A DNA stretch of 64,000 bases from Chitinophaga tropicalis (lineage in GTDB: Bacteria; Bacteroidota; Bacteroidia; Chitinophagales; Chitinophagaceae), in assembly GCF_009758205.1 (NCBI RefSeq), contig NZ_WRXN01000016.1, forward strand, positions 1 through 64,000, written 5' to 3'. Position numbers and translations under genes: made by a program. Positions 18,499 through 28,061 of the stretch are shown here, piece by piece (the first letter of the stretch is position 1; every line of letters begins with the position of its first letter). A model generated the notes under the pieces. It ran no database searches, was not told the origin of the DNA, and saw only the letters and a list, made by a program, of their open reading frames with translations.

Positions 18499-19494
18499 GT
18501 GGAGCTAGAAAAGATCAGGAAAATACTGGACCGTTATAATGAAGGGCAGTGCACAGCAGAGGAAACTCAGCTTATAGAGCAATGGTTCGAAAACATTCAC
18601 CTGCAAACAACCAGAACCGGATCAGATATACAAGCTGATCTGGCCCACGTACGCCAGGCACTCAATTCCCGTATCCAGCCAGTAAAGGTGAAAAAACTGC
18701 GTACCTGGTATTATACCGCCGCCGCTATGGCCGTGCTGGTAGTAGCAGGTGCCTGGTTCTTCCGCCAGTGGCAACAATCAGCAACAGATAGCTCACAGCC
18801 TCATCTCCCGCTGGCCAACGCAACACCACATACAAGCCGCGAAGTGCACAAAGGCTATGTCATCATTAACACCCCCAAAGGCCTCAAAGAACAGGTGAAA
18901 CTGGAAGATGGCAGTACCATCCTCCTCAACGCCGGCAGCCGCCTGCGCTATCCTGAACACTTTGCCGGCAGCAGGAACATCTACCTGGAAGAAGGGGAAG
19001 CCTGGTTTGATGCAGCCCCCCAACCCGGCAACGCCTTTACCGTATACAGCGGTAATGTAAGCACCACCGCCCTGGGCACCACATTCAATATACGCGCTTA
19101 TACAACTGAACATAAGATCACTGTAGCCCTGCTTACCGGCAAGGTGAAAGTGACCACATCATCTCAGACACCCATTATACTGCAGCCCAGTGAGCAGGCC
19201 AGCTTTGACCGCAGGTCCCTGCAACTGGTGAAAAGCACTTTTAAGGAAGAAAACGCCATGGCCTGGAAAAAAGGCAACCTGGCGTTTAAAGACGCCACTT
19301 ATGATGAAATTCGCACCACGATCGAAAACAGGTACCAGGTTACTGTAGTTAACCAGAGCAGTAAGAAAAACTGGACATACACAGGCAACTTCCGCGAGGA
19401 AAGCCTGCAGAATGTCATAGAAACCATCTGCCTGACAGAAGGACTCTCTTACCGCATTGATAAAGACACCGTTTTCCTGAAGAATCAGAATTAA
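18499..19494 (+). CDS. FecR-type anti-sigma factor
   Basis: 331 aa. The cytoplasmic N-terminal part (1-68) carries the ECF-binding helices (GQCTAEETQLIEQWF). One membrane span lies at about 69-88 (WYYTAAAMAVLVVAGAWFF). The periplasmic FecR domain (about 110-215: TPKGLKEQVKLEDGSTILLN, YLEEGEAWFDA, TTALGTTFNIRAY) and a C-terminal domain (about 255-330) follow; the latter contacts the STN domain of the transporter in known systems. The start is GTG at 18499, 86 bp after the sigma gene. It links the outer-membrane signal from the SusC at 19570 to the sigma factor at 17813. Confidence 0.93.
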   Translation: MELEKIRKILDRYNEGQCTAEETQLIEQWFENIHLQTTRTGSDIQADLAHVRQALNSRIQPVKVKKLRTWYYTAAAMAVLVVAGAWFFRQWQQSATDSSQPHLPLANATPHTSREVHKGYVIINTPKGLKEQVKLEDGSTILLNAGSRLRYPEHFAGSRNIYLEEGEAWFDAAPQPGNAFTVYSGNVSTTALGTTFNIRAYTTEHKITVALLTGKVKVTTSSQTPIILQPSEQASFDRRSLQLVKSTFKEENAMAWKKGNLAFKDATYDEIRTTIENRYQVTVVNQSSKKNWTYTGNFREESLQNVIETICLTEGLSYRIDKDTVFLKNQN

Positions 19495-19569
19495 TGCTGT
19501 AAACAGCCGCCCCAGGGCCCTGTTCCAGCCAATGCTGCTTTGATACATCTTTTAAAGTAAAGGGGCTAT

Positions 19570-22500
19570 ATGAGGGGAAAATCATACTTCATTAGAGTAT
19601 GTATTGCTACCAGCTTCCTGTTATTGCCATCGCTGACAGGAAACAGACCCCTGTGCGCCCAGAATATTCCCCGCTCCTGCCCAGACTGCATCAACATCAA
19701 CGCCCGGCATAAAAGCCTGGAAAAGATCATGGCGGAAATCGCAGCCATCACCCAACTCAACTTCCATTACGATAAAAACGTCATAGATCTCAACCAGCAG
19801 ATCTCCCTGCGCTGCAATAACCTGCCCGTAAAAGAAGTATTACAGAAACTCTCCGCCAAAACAGGCCTCAGCTTCCTCCTCAAAGAAGACAAGATCATCG
19901 TATGGGCAGAGAATAAAGATACCATACCTGATGACAGCCCCTCAGGCCCCCCCGCCATACGGGAGCTCATGGGCCGCGTTCAGGATATGAAAGGCCGCCC
20001 CATTCCAGGCGCTACTATCCTCATCAGGAACAGTCATAAAGGCGTACAGACAGACGATGACGGATATTATCATATCCATGCCAACCCGGGAGATATACTG
20101 ATCTTCCGCTCCGTCGGCTTCATAAACAGGGAGATCAGTATCCCGGAAGATGATGTCCTGGACGTAACACTTACAGAAAGTATCAAGGGACTGAATGAAC
20201 TGGTGGTAACCGCCATGGGCATCCCCAAAAGTACCAAAGAGCTCTCCTACTCCACCGGGCAACTGGGTAGCGAAGATATCAGCACCGTCAAAGACGTCAA
20301 CGTCATCAACAGCCTCTCCGGTAAAATAGCGGGCGTCATGATCAACAGAAGCGCTTCAGGTATAGGTGGCTCAGCAAGGGTCATCCTACGGGGCAATAAA
20401 TCCACCAGGGAAAACCAGCCGCTCTATATCATTGACGGAGTACCAATGGCCAACTTCACCCCCTCCCAGCCTACAGATATCTGGGGACAGTCATCCGGCA
20501 TCGTCGGCACCGGCGGCCGGGACGGCGGAGACGGCATCTCCAACATCAACCCTGACGATATAGAAAGCATCAGCATCCTCAAAAGCGCTTCGGCAGCAGC
20601 TTTGTACGGCAGCCAGGCAGCCAATGGGGTCATCATGATCACCACCAAAAAAGGGATCACCGGCAGGGGACATATCAACTACTCCTCCGATTTTACTATA
20701 GAAACCCCTCTCCTGCTGCCAAAACTCCAATACCGCTACGGACAAACAATGCCGCCCTACAAGGATGATAAAGACGCCCTCCAGCCCGGATCGGCAGATA
20801 GCTGGGGCAGCAGAGCACAGGCCGCAGAACATGTAAAACAATTCTTCAGCACCGGTACCACATTCACCAACGCCCTCTCCTTCAGAGGTGGCACAGACAA
20901 AGCACAATATTATCTGTCCTATTCCAATACGGCCAATAAAGGCCTGCTGCCTGCCAATAAACTGGACCGCCATACTTTCAACGCACGCATCACCACCAGC
21001 CTGGCCAATAATAAACTGACCCTGGACGCCAATATCTTCTTCCTCTGGCAGGATATCCGCAACCGGCCTACTTCAGGACTTTATTATAACGCGCTGACAG
21101 GACTATATACATTCCCCCGCGGGCTCGACTTCAACCGCTACAAACAATTCGAATACTTCGATAATACCCGCAACATGTACCTGCAAAACTGGTGGAACAT
21201 CCGGAACGATCTCGGCTGGACAGGCCAGGACGATCAGCAGAATCCTTATTGGGTACAGTACAGGGACCAGCGCCAGGAAGGCAGGTTCCGCTCCATGGCA
21301 TCACTGTCAGCCAAATACCGGCTCACCGACTGGCTATGGCTGCAGGCCAGAGGCAACGTCGATAAAAGCAATGACCAGTATGAGCTCATGGCCCATGCCG
21401 GCACCCAACAGGTGCTTAGTCCGCCAAACGGACGTTACACGCAGGAAAAAGAAACCAACCTCCAGCTCTACGGAGACATGATGCTAACGGCTGTAAAACA
21501 ACTCTCTCCCCACTGGCGCCTGCAAAGCATGCTGGGAGTAAGTATCACAGACGTCAAAGCACACGATAAAACACTGATCAGCACTAATCCTACAGCTCCC
21601 GCAGGATTGATCTACGCCAATAAATTCTCCGTAAAGAACATCGCCTCCAATGCTCTCGACGCACAGCAAAGCGTAGACAGGAAACAACTGCAGGCATTCT
21701 TTGGCAGCGCACAGCTCAACTGGCGCCAGCGCATATTCCTGGACCTCACAGGCCGGAACGACTGGTCCAGCACTTTTGCCTTCACTCCCATCAAAAACAA
21801 AGGATACTTCTATTACTCCTCCGGTATCAGCGCCATCTTCAGCGAATGGTTCAAAATGCCTGCGGCTGTAAGCTTCGCAAAAGCACGCATTTCATATGCC
21901 AAGGCAGGAAACGATATAGCGCCCTACTCATCACGGCCCGCCAGGTTCCTCCTACAGACAACAGGCGGCGTTACCAGAGTCAACTTCAATACCCGCGCCC
22001 CTTATCCGGGCATCTACCTGAAGCCGGAAGACAACCGCTCTCTCGAAGCCGGAACAGAGCTCCGCCTCCTGAAAGATCGTATAGGACTTGACGTTACCTG
22101 GTACAAGAACAACAACTACCAGCAGTATATGGAAGTGCGGGCGCCCTCAGGGTCCGGGTATCTTTACTATTACCTCAACCTGGGCAATATTGAAAATAAA
22201 GGCCTGGAAATATCATTGAACATAGTACCTGTACAAACCTCACATTGCCGCTGGTCTACAGCGCTGAACGGCACCTTCAACAGGAACAGGGTAGTACAGC
22301 TCAGTAATAAAAGCATCCCCGGCGCCGGACCCGATAACTACTACATCCTGACAGACTTTATCTCCAACATGTACGGCTCCTTCATCAAAGAAGGTGGCTC
22401 CTGGGGAGATATCTACGCCAACAAAGAACTCTATAAAGACGAAAAAGGACGGTATGTGGTCGATAACCAGGGCAACCTCCTTACCCGCAACGTGTTCAAA

Positions 22501-23034
22501 AAAGTAGGCAACCCTAATCCAAAGGCCATGTTGAGCTGGAGCAATACCGCCACCTACAGGAACTTTACCCTCTCCCTGCTCATAGATGGAAGATTTGGCG
22601 GAAAAGTGATGAGCGTCACCAACTCCGTGCTGGACAGTTATGGCGTAAGCGAAACAAGTGCAGCAGCAAGAGATAAGGGCGGTGTGGGCATCAACGTTGT
22701 ATACGAAGATGGCACTCCGCTCACCGGCAAATATGATGAACGTAAATACTATTCAACCATCGGAGGAAGAGCCGGTATCGGCGAAATGTATATGTACGAT
22801 GCTACCAATATCCGACTGCGGGAAATAGCCCTTACCTGCAGGCTCCCGCTTAAAAACAAATGGATCAGCAGGATGCAGATAGGTCTTACCGGCAGGAACG
22901 TCTGCTTCTTTAAACTAAACGCGCCCTTCGATCCTGAAGTTTCCATGAGCAGCGGCAACGGGCTGCAGGGCATTGACGTATTCGGCCTTTCCTCCGTCAG
23001 AAGTATAGGCGCTAACATTAAATTAGTATTGTAA
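19570..23034 (+). CDS. SusC-like TonB-dependent transducer with STN domain (pair 3)
   Basis: 1154 aa. Signal peptide (about 1-30, LCAQ), then an STN domain (about 42-112: LEKIMAEIAAITQLNFHYD, LPVKEVLQKLSAKTGLSFLL) that distinguishes it from the other three SusCs here. Next come a carboxypeptidase-regulatory-like domain (about 132-205), TonB-box-like NELVVTAMGI, plug (SLSGKIAGVMI, VILRGNKS, LYIIDGVPM, ILKSASAAALYGSQ) and barrel ending in Leu rather than Phe. The STN domain is known to relay ligand binding to FecR, so this protein should be both importer and sensor for the sigma/FecR pair upstream. It shares one base with the susD start (stop and ATG overlap at 23034). Confidence 0.95.
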   Translation: MRGKSYFIRVCIATSFLLLPSLTGNRPLCAQNIPRSCPDCININARHKSLEKIMAEIAAITQLNFHYDKNVIDLNQQISLRCNNLPVKEVLQKLSAKTGLSFLLKEDKIIVWAENKDTIPDDSPSGPPAIRELMGRVQDMKGRPIPGATILIRNSHKGVQTDDDGYYHIHANPGDILIFRSVGFINREISIPEDDVLDVTLTESIKGLNELVVTAMGIPKSTKELSYSTGQLGSEDISTVKDVNVINSLSGKIAGVMINRSASGIGGSARVILRGNKSTRENQPLYIIDGVPMANFTPSQPTDIWGQSSGIVGTGGRDGGDGISNINPDDIESISILKSASAAALYGSQAANGVIMITTKKGITGRGHINYSSDFTIETPLLLPKLQYRYGQTMPPYKDDKDALQPGSADSWGSRAQAAEHVKQFFSTGTTFTNALSFRGGTDKAQYYLSYSNTANKGLLPANKLDRHTFNARITTSLANNKLTLDANIFFLWQDIRNRPTSGLYYNALTGLYTFPRGLDFNRYKQFEYFDNTRNMYLQNWWNIRNDLGWTGQDDQQNPYWVQYRDQRQEGRFRSMASLSAKYRLTDWLWLQARGNVDKSNDQYELMAHAGTQQVLSPPNGRYTQEKETNLQLYGDMMLTAVKQLSPHWRLQSMLGVSITDVKAHDKTLISTNPTAPAGLIYANKFSVKNIASNALDAQQSVDRKQLQAFFGSAQLNWRQRIFLDLTGRNDWSSTFAFTPIKNKGYFYYSSGISAIFSEWFKMPAAVSFAKARISYAKAGNDIAPYSSRPARFLLQTTGGVTRVNFNTRAPYPGIYLKPEDNRSLEAGTELRLLKDRIGLDVTWYKNNNYQQYMEVRAPSGSGYLYYYLNLGNIENKGLEISLNIVPVQTSHCRWSTALNGTFNRNRVVQLSNKSIPGAGPDNYYILTDFISNMYGSFIKEGGSWGDIYANKELYKDEKGRYVVDNQGNLLTRNVFKKVGNPNPKAMLSWSNTATYRNFTLSLLIDGRFGGKVMSVTNSVLDSYGVSETSAAARDKGGVGINVVYEDGTPLTGKYDERKYYSTIGGRAGIGEMYMYDATNIRLREIALTCRLPLKNKWISRMQIGLTGRNVCFFKLNAPFDPEVSMSSGNGLQGIDVFGLSSVRSIGANIKLVL

Positions 23035-24614
23035 TGAAACCTGTAATGCGCACCATCATTCTCATCTGTATTGTGTTCTCACTCCTGCCGTCCTGTACGC
23101 GCAACTTTGAAGACATCAATACCAATCCCTACGATGTTTACGATGATGAACTGCAGGCAGATTTTAAACTCCTCGGCGATCCTCTCGTACAAAGCATGCT
23201 GAACATCCTCTCCTCGCACGATGTTTCCGTGGCCCAGCTTCAGCAAAACCTCATGGGCGACGTATACTCCGGGTACATGATGACGCCCAACCCCTTCCAG
23301 GACAACCGTAACAATATCACCTACGATCTGCTGGATACCTGGAACGACGATGCCTGGCTCACCGCCTACGGTAATGTAATGCCCAACTGCAAATTTGTAA
23401 TGGACCGCTCCCGCAACAAATACCCTGACTTCTATGCCTGGGCACAGATCCTGCGGGTACTGGCTATGCACCGGATCAGCGATATCTATGGTCCCATCAT
23501 TTACACACGTTACGCCATTATCAACACAGACCGCAGCATTGATTACGATTCCCAGCAGAATGCTTACAACGCATTCTTCAATGATCTCGATTCTGCCATC
23601 ACCACTCTCAGCAAATTTGTACTGACAAATAATACTCAAAGGTTCAAAAACTTCGATCTCTCTTATAAGGGCGACTATACCAAATGGATCAGGCTGGCCA
23701 ATACCCTCAGACTGCGCCTGGCCATCCGCATCTCCAAAGCTGATCCTGATAAAGCCAGGACCCAGGGAGAAGCAGCGCTTAATCATCCCTATGGCATACT
23801 CAGCTCCACCACAGAAGACTTCAATATTGATATCAACCCCGTTACCCATCCGCTGAATGTCATCTGTAACTCCTGGAACGACATCCGCATGGGGGCGCCA
23901 ATGGAATCCATCCTCTGTGGTTATCATGATCCGAGACTACCTTATTACTTCCTCCCGGTAGATACTAAAGACTCCATTTATCATGGCATCCGCAACGGTA
24001 TCCAGATACCCGGAAAAGATATGTACACAGGGTTTTCAAAACTCACACCACTCCCTTCACGCATACAGTTACTGACAGCGGCAGAAGCATGGTTCCTCAA
24101 AGCAGAAGCCGCACTTTACGGATGGAAAGGCGCCGGCAACGCCGGAGAAAATTATGAGAAAGGCGTCTACACATCCTTCCAGCAATACAACATCACCTCC
24201 TCCTATAATAACTATATACAGAACAATACCCTCAAAGCCAAACCCTATAGCGACCCGCAAAACGCTGTTAATAATGTTCCCGCCGGCGATCCTTTCTTAA
24301 GCACCATCACCATCCGCTGGGAAGAATCTGCAACACAGGCAGAAAAACTGGAGCGTATCATCACACAGAAATGGATAGCGGTATTTCCCGACGGACAGGA
24401 AGCCTGGGCTGAGTTCAGACGTACAGGATATCCAAAACTTTTTCCCATAGTGGTCAACTACAGCGGCGGTAAAATTCCTTCCGCTACTTTTATCCGCAGA
24501 CTACCTTTCATACAGTTTGAATATGCCACCAATCTTACCGGCGTGACCCGTGCCGTAAGAACTTTAGGTGGAGAAGATAATGGAGGTACAAGATTGTGGT
24601 GGGACAAACCATGA
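23034..24614 (+). CDS. SusD/RagB-like outer-membrane lipoprotein (pair 3)
   Basis: 526 aa. Lipobox LPSC with Cys21 and FEDINTNPY after it. Typical helical SusD blocks (MHRISDIYGPIIYTRY, WIRLANTLRLRLAIRIS, AEAWFLKAEAALYGW) and the end GTRLWWDKP. The ATG overlaps the susC stop by one base, a sign of translational coupling; an ATG at 23046 (Met5) is a possible alternative start that keeps the lipobox. It is the ligand-capturing partner of the STN-type SusC. The operon order sigma-FecR-SusC-SusD ends here; no enzyme gene follows. Confidence 0.93.
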   Translation: MKPVMRTIILICIVFSLLPSCTRNFEDINTNPYDVYDDELQADFKLLGDPLVQSMLNILSSHDVSVAQLQQNLMGDVYSGYMMTPNPFQDNRNNITYDLLDTWNDDAWLTAYGNVMPNCKFVMDRSRNKYPDFYAWAQILRVLAMHRISDIYGPIIYTRYAIINTDRSIDYDSQQNAYNAFFNDLDSAITTLSKFVLTNNTQRFKNFDLSYKGDYTKWIRLANTLRLRLAIRISKADPDKARTQGEAALNHPYGILSSTTEDFNIDINPVTHPLNVICNSWNDIRMGAPMESILCGYHDPRLPYYFLPVDTKDSIYHGIRNGIQIPGKDMYTGFSKLTPLPSRIQLLTAAEAWFLKAEAALYGWKGAGNAGENYEKGVYTSFQQYNITSSYNNYIQNNTLKAKPYSDPQNAVNNVPAGDPFLSTITIRWEESATQAEKLERIITQKWIAVFPDGQEAWAEFRRTGYPKLFPIVVNYSGGKIPSATFIRRLPFIQFEYATNLTGVTRAVRTLGGEDNGGTRLWWDKP

Positions 24615-24930
24615 TTTTTTTTCACTTTGAATGGTACCATTTTAATTTCGGCACGACACCTTTTTATGCGCCTGTAAATGCTTGTTGAGACACACAGGGA
24701 CAAGTAAGCGTATCACGTAATGAACATGTAATTTTTAAAAGTAATAATCGAATGAACCTGATCAGTACATAACAAAATGTACGGGCAGGCACTATGCTGC
24801 CGCTCATCAACCAAAAAAATATCAATCAGATATAGTTAATGGCTTCTGAGAAATGCACGGCTGCATACGCATCCGGAAGCCACTGCTATGCGGTTAAGTT
24901 AAGCTATTCTAATCATCCAAAAGGGTATCT
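24615..24930 (+). other. Leader region before susC pair 4, 316 bp, with a possible RNA hairpin
   Basis: No gene and no consensus promoter found. At 24841-24881 an outer stem (GGCTTC/GAAGCC) encloses an inner stem (ATGCA/TGCAT, 24853-24857 with 24862-24866), 50 bp before the susC start. This could be a leader structure; it could also be chance. Pair 4 may be read partly by read-through from pair 3, because I see no terminator after 24614. Confidence 0.35.
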
Positions 24931-27900
24931 ATGAAACGTAAACTACGTTTAAACAAAGCATGCATTACCGCAGGTGTAATGCTGGGGCTCATGCTTGCTG
25001 AAAGCACGCAATCAGCGGTTGCTGCTTCATCGCCTTTCTTCAGCATCAGGCAACAAAAACAGATCAGGGGGATCGTAAAGGATGCCACCGGCAACCCCAT
25101 ACCAGGCGTAAACGTACTGGTAAAAGGAACTTCTACAGGTACCGTAACCGGCTCTGACGGACGGTACGCTATCAACATTAAATCTTCCTCAGACGTGCTT
25201 GTGTTCAGCTTCCTGGGCTATCAGACCAGGGAAGCAGCAGCTGGAGATCAGACCTCTATTGACATCACATTACAGGAAGATGTTTCCAGTATGAAAGAAG
25301 TGGTAGTAACGGCATTGGGCATACGTAAAGAAGCCCGCGCCAATGGTTACGCCGTTTCCAAAGTACAGGGCGCCGACATGACCAAAGCCCGTGAGATCAG
25401 CGTGGCCAACGCGCTGGAAGGCCGCGTAGCCGGCGTTAACAGCACCCCTCCCTCTACCGGTCCCGGCGGCTCTTCCCGCATCACCATCAGGGGTAACTCC
25501 TCCCTGAGTGGTAACAACCAGCCATTGTATGTAGTGAACGGCATCCCGATGAACAACACCAACCTCGGCTCCGCCGGCAAATGGGGCGGTACTGACCTGG
25601 GTGACGGGATATCCAGCATCAACCCTGACGATATAGAAGACATGACCATACTGAAAGGCGCAGCAGCATCCGCACTCTACGGACAACGCGGCGTGAACGG
25701 CGTAATACTCATTACCACCAAATCCGGTAAAGCCGGACTGATGCAGGTAGAGTGGAACAGTAACGTCACCATAGATAAAGCAAATGACTTCCTGGACTTC
25801 CAGGATACCTACGGCCAGGGCCTGAAAGGCTTCCGTCCTACAGACAAACAGTCAGCATTGAACAGCGGCCTGCAAAGCTGGGGAGAAAAAATGGATGGAT
25901 CCAACGTAGTACTCTTTGACGGTGTGGCACACCCCTACTCAAAACAGGGCAACCACATCAAAGACTTCTACAAAACAGGTTCTACCTTCAGTAATACACT
26001 GGCAGTAGCAGGCGGCAGCGACAAGACCACCTACCGCGTAGCCCTCGGCGATCTGCGCAGCCATGGTATATATCCCAACACACAATACATCCGTAACAAC
26101 GTAAATATTGACCTCAACTATAAACTGTCTGAAAAGTGGAGCGGACAAACAAATGTGATCTATGCAAAAGAGATCACTACCAACCGCTCTAACCTCAGCG
26201 ATGCTCCCGGTAATGGTAACTATGGTATCGCCTTCCTGCCGGCCAACGTAAAAGCCTCTTACCTGGCTCCCGGCTACGATGAGCAGATGAACGAAACTGT
26301 TTACAGCAGTGACCTGTTCAGCACCAACCCCTACTTTGCCGCTTACAGGTTCATGAACAACACGAAGAAAGACCGCGTACTGGCCGTAACAAGCCTGCGC
26401 TACAACATCCTTCCATGGCTGTATGTACAGGCGCGCGTAGCGAACGATTATTACGCATTCAACGCTACTTCCATCACGCCCACAGGTACCGCCTACCGCC
26501 CTAAAGGAAGCCTGGACCTGGAACGCAACCGCCTGTTCAATGAAATGAACTCAGATGTGCTGATAGGCGTAAATAAAGACCTGAGCAGCAAACTACAGCT
26601 AAGCGTAAATGCCGGCGGCAACCTGTTACAGAAAAAAGACAGGGTCAACGACGTGACCGCTTCCAACTTCGCTTTCCCATTTGTATACAACCCATCTACC
26701 GCTGCCACCAAGAACGCCACCATACAGGAATTCAACAAAGAAGTACATTCCCTGTACGGTTCAGCAGAACTGGCATGGAACAACACACTCTACCTGACAG
26801 TAACTGACCGTAACGACTGGAGCAGCACCTTGCCTAAAGGAAACAACTCCTATAATTATCCTTCCGCCAGCCTCTCCTACGTATTCTCTGAAAACATCAA
26901 AACCCACTGGCTCAGCTTCGGTAAAGTAAGAGCAGGCTTTGCTCAGGTAGGTGGCGATGCTGAAGAATACAAAACGGCCCTGTACTACAGTACCCTGGGT
27001 AATACCATCAACGGTGTTCCACTTGGAGACATAGATAACAAAATCCCCAACAAAGCACTGAAACCACTCAAAGTAAAAGAGCTGGAAGCAGGCATCGAAC
27101 TGAAACTACTGAACAACCGCATATTTGCAGACTTCAGCTACTACGATAAAAAAGCTACGAACGACATTGTAACGGCTACCGTATCATCCGGCTCCGGTTA
27201 CACCAGCGCACTGGTAAACGTAGGTGAACTGCAGAATAGAGGTATCGAGTTACTGGTAGGCGGCAGCCCCGTAAAAACAGGTAAGATCACCTGGACCACC
27301 AGCGTAAACCTTGCCCATAACCAGAACAAAGTGATCCAGCTTGCAGAAGGCCAGCAATCTATGCTGGTAGAAGGAGGCGAATCACGCACAGAAGCTGGTT
27401 ACATCAACCACGTGGTAGGCATGCCTTACTCACAGATCATGGTATACGATTTCAAACGTGATACCAAAGGCAATCTCGTGGTAGACGCTTCCGGACTGCC
27501 TCAACGCACAGACGCACTGATAGCAAATGGTACGGGCGTAGCTCCGTGGACCGGCGGATGGAACAACGAAATATCTTATGGTAAATTCCATCTCTCTTTC
27601 CTCATAGATTTCAAATCCGGCGGACATATCTACTCCGGCACCAACGCCAACGCCTACAGCTACGGATTGCACAAGGAAACCCTCCCAGGCCGTGAAGACG
27701 GTGTCACCGTAAAAGGTGTGAACGAAGCCGGCCAGGAAGTGACCAACACAATAGACGCCCAGACCTACTATACTAAACTGGCCACTATCTCCGCACTGCA
27801 TGTATATAAAACAGACTTTATCAAATTCAGGTCTTTAAGCCTTACGTACGACTTCTCCAGGAGCGCCCTCCACAACAAGCTGCAGGGTGTCAGCGTATCA

Positions 27901-28050
27901 CTGGTAGGCCGCAACCTTTTCTACATTAAGAAAAGCACGCCTAACATTGACCCTGAGTCCAACTACAGCAATACCAATGCCCAGGGCCTGGAATATGCCG
28001 GTCTGCCAACAACCCGTTCTTTCGGTCTGAACCTGAATGTTAAATTCTAA
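24931..28050 (+). CDS. SusC/RagA-like TonB-dependent transporter (pair 4)
   Basis: 1039 aa, slightly shorter than pairs 1 and 2. Long signal region (about 1-32, TQSAVAAS), carboxypeptidase-regulatory-like domain (about 45-120: IRGIVKDATGNPIPGVNVLV), TonB-box-like KEVVVTALGI, plug (NALEGRVAGVN, ITIRGNSSLSG, LYVVNGIPM, ILKGAAASALYGQRGVNG) and barrel ending GLNLNVKF. No STN domain, in contrast to its neighbour at 19570. The two adjacent same-strand pairs differ enough to be separate acquisitions or old duplicates. It probably works with the SusD 11 bp downstream. Confidence 0.95.
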   Translation: MKRKLRLNKACITAGVMLGLMLAESTQSAVAASSPFFSIRQQKQIRGIVKDATGNPIPGVNVLVKGTSTGTVTGSDGRYAINIKSSSDVLVFSFLGYQTREAAAGDQTSIDITLQEDVSSMKEVVVTALGIRKEARANGYAVSKVQGADMTKAREISVANALEGRVAGVNSTPPSTGPGGSSRITIRGNSSLSGNNQPLYVVNGIPMNNTNLGSAGKWGGTDLGDGISSINPDDIEDMTILKGAAASALYGQRGVNGVILITTKSGKAGLMQVEWNSNVTIDKANDFLDFQDTYGQGLKGFRPTDKQSALNSGLQSWGEKMDGSNVVLFDGVAHPYSKQGNHIKDFYKTGSTFSNTLAVAGGSDKTTYRVALGDLRSHGIYPNTQYIRNNVNIDLNYKLSEKWSGQTNVIYAKEITTNRSNLSDAPGNGNYGIAFLPANVKASYLAPGYDEQMNETVYSSDLFSTNPYFAAYRFMNNTKKDRVLAVTSLRYNILPWLYVQARVANDYYAFNATSITPTGTAYRPKGSLDLERNRLFNEMNSDVLIGVNKDLSSKLQLSVNAGGNLLQKKDRVNDVTASNFAFPFVYNPSTAATKNATIQEFNKEVHSLYGSAELAWNNTLYLTVTDRNDWSSTLPKGNNSYNYPSASLSYVFSENIKTHWLSFGKVRAGFAQVGGDAEEYKTALYYSTLGNTINGVPLGDIDNKIPNKALKPLKVKELEAGIELKLLNNRIFADFSYYDKKATNDIVTATVSSGSGYTSALVNVGELQNRGIELLVGGSPVKTGKITWTTSVNLAHNQNKVIQLAEGQQSMLVEGGESRTEAGYINHVVGMPYSQIMVYDFKRDTKGNLVVDASGLPQRTDALIANGTGVAPWTGGWNNEISYGKFHLSFLIDFKSGGHIYSGTNANAYSYGLHKETLPGREDGVTVKGVNEAGQEVTNTIDAQTYYTKLATISALHVYKTDFIKFRSLSLTYDFSRSALHNKLQGVSVSLVGRNLFYIKKSTPNIDPESNYSNTNAQGLEYAGLPTTRSFGLNLNVKF

Positions 28051-28061
28051 AATCCGCCATC

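Noticed and set aside
23079-23927. 282-codon minus-strand frame in susD pair 3
   Set aside because: Antisense shadow of a clear SusD lipoprotein.
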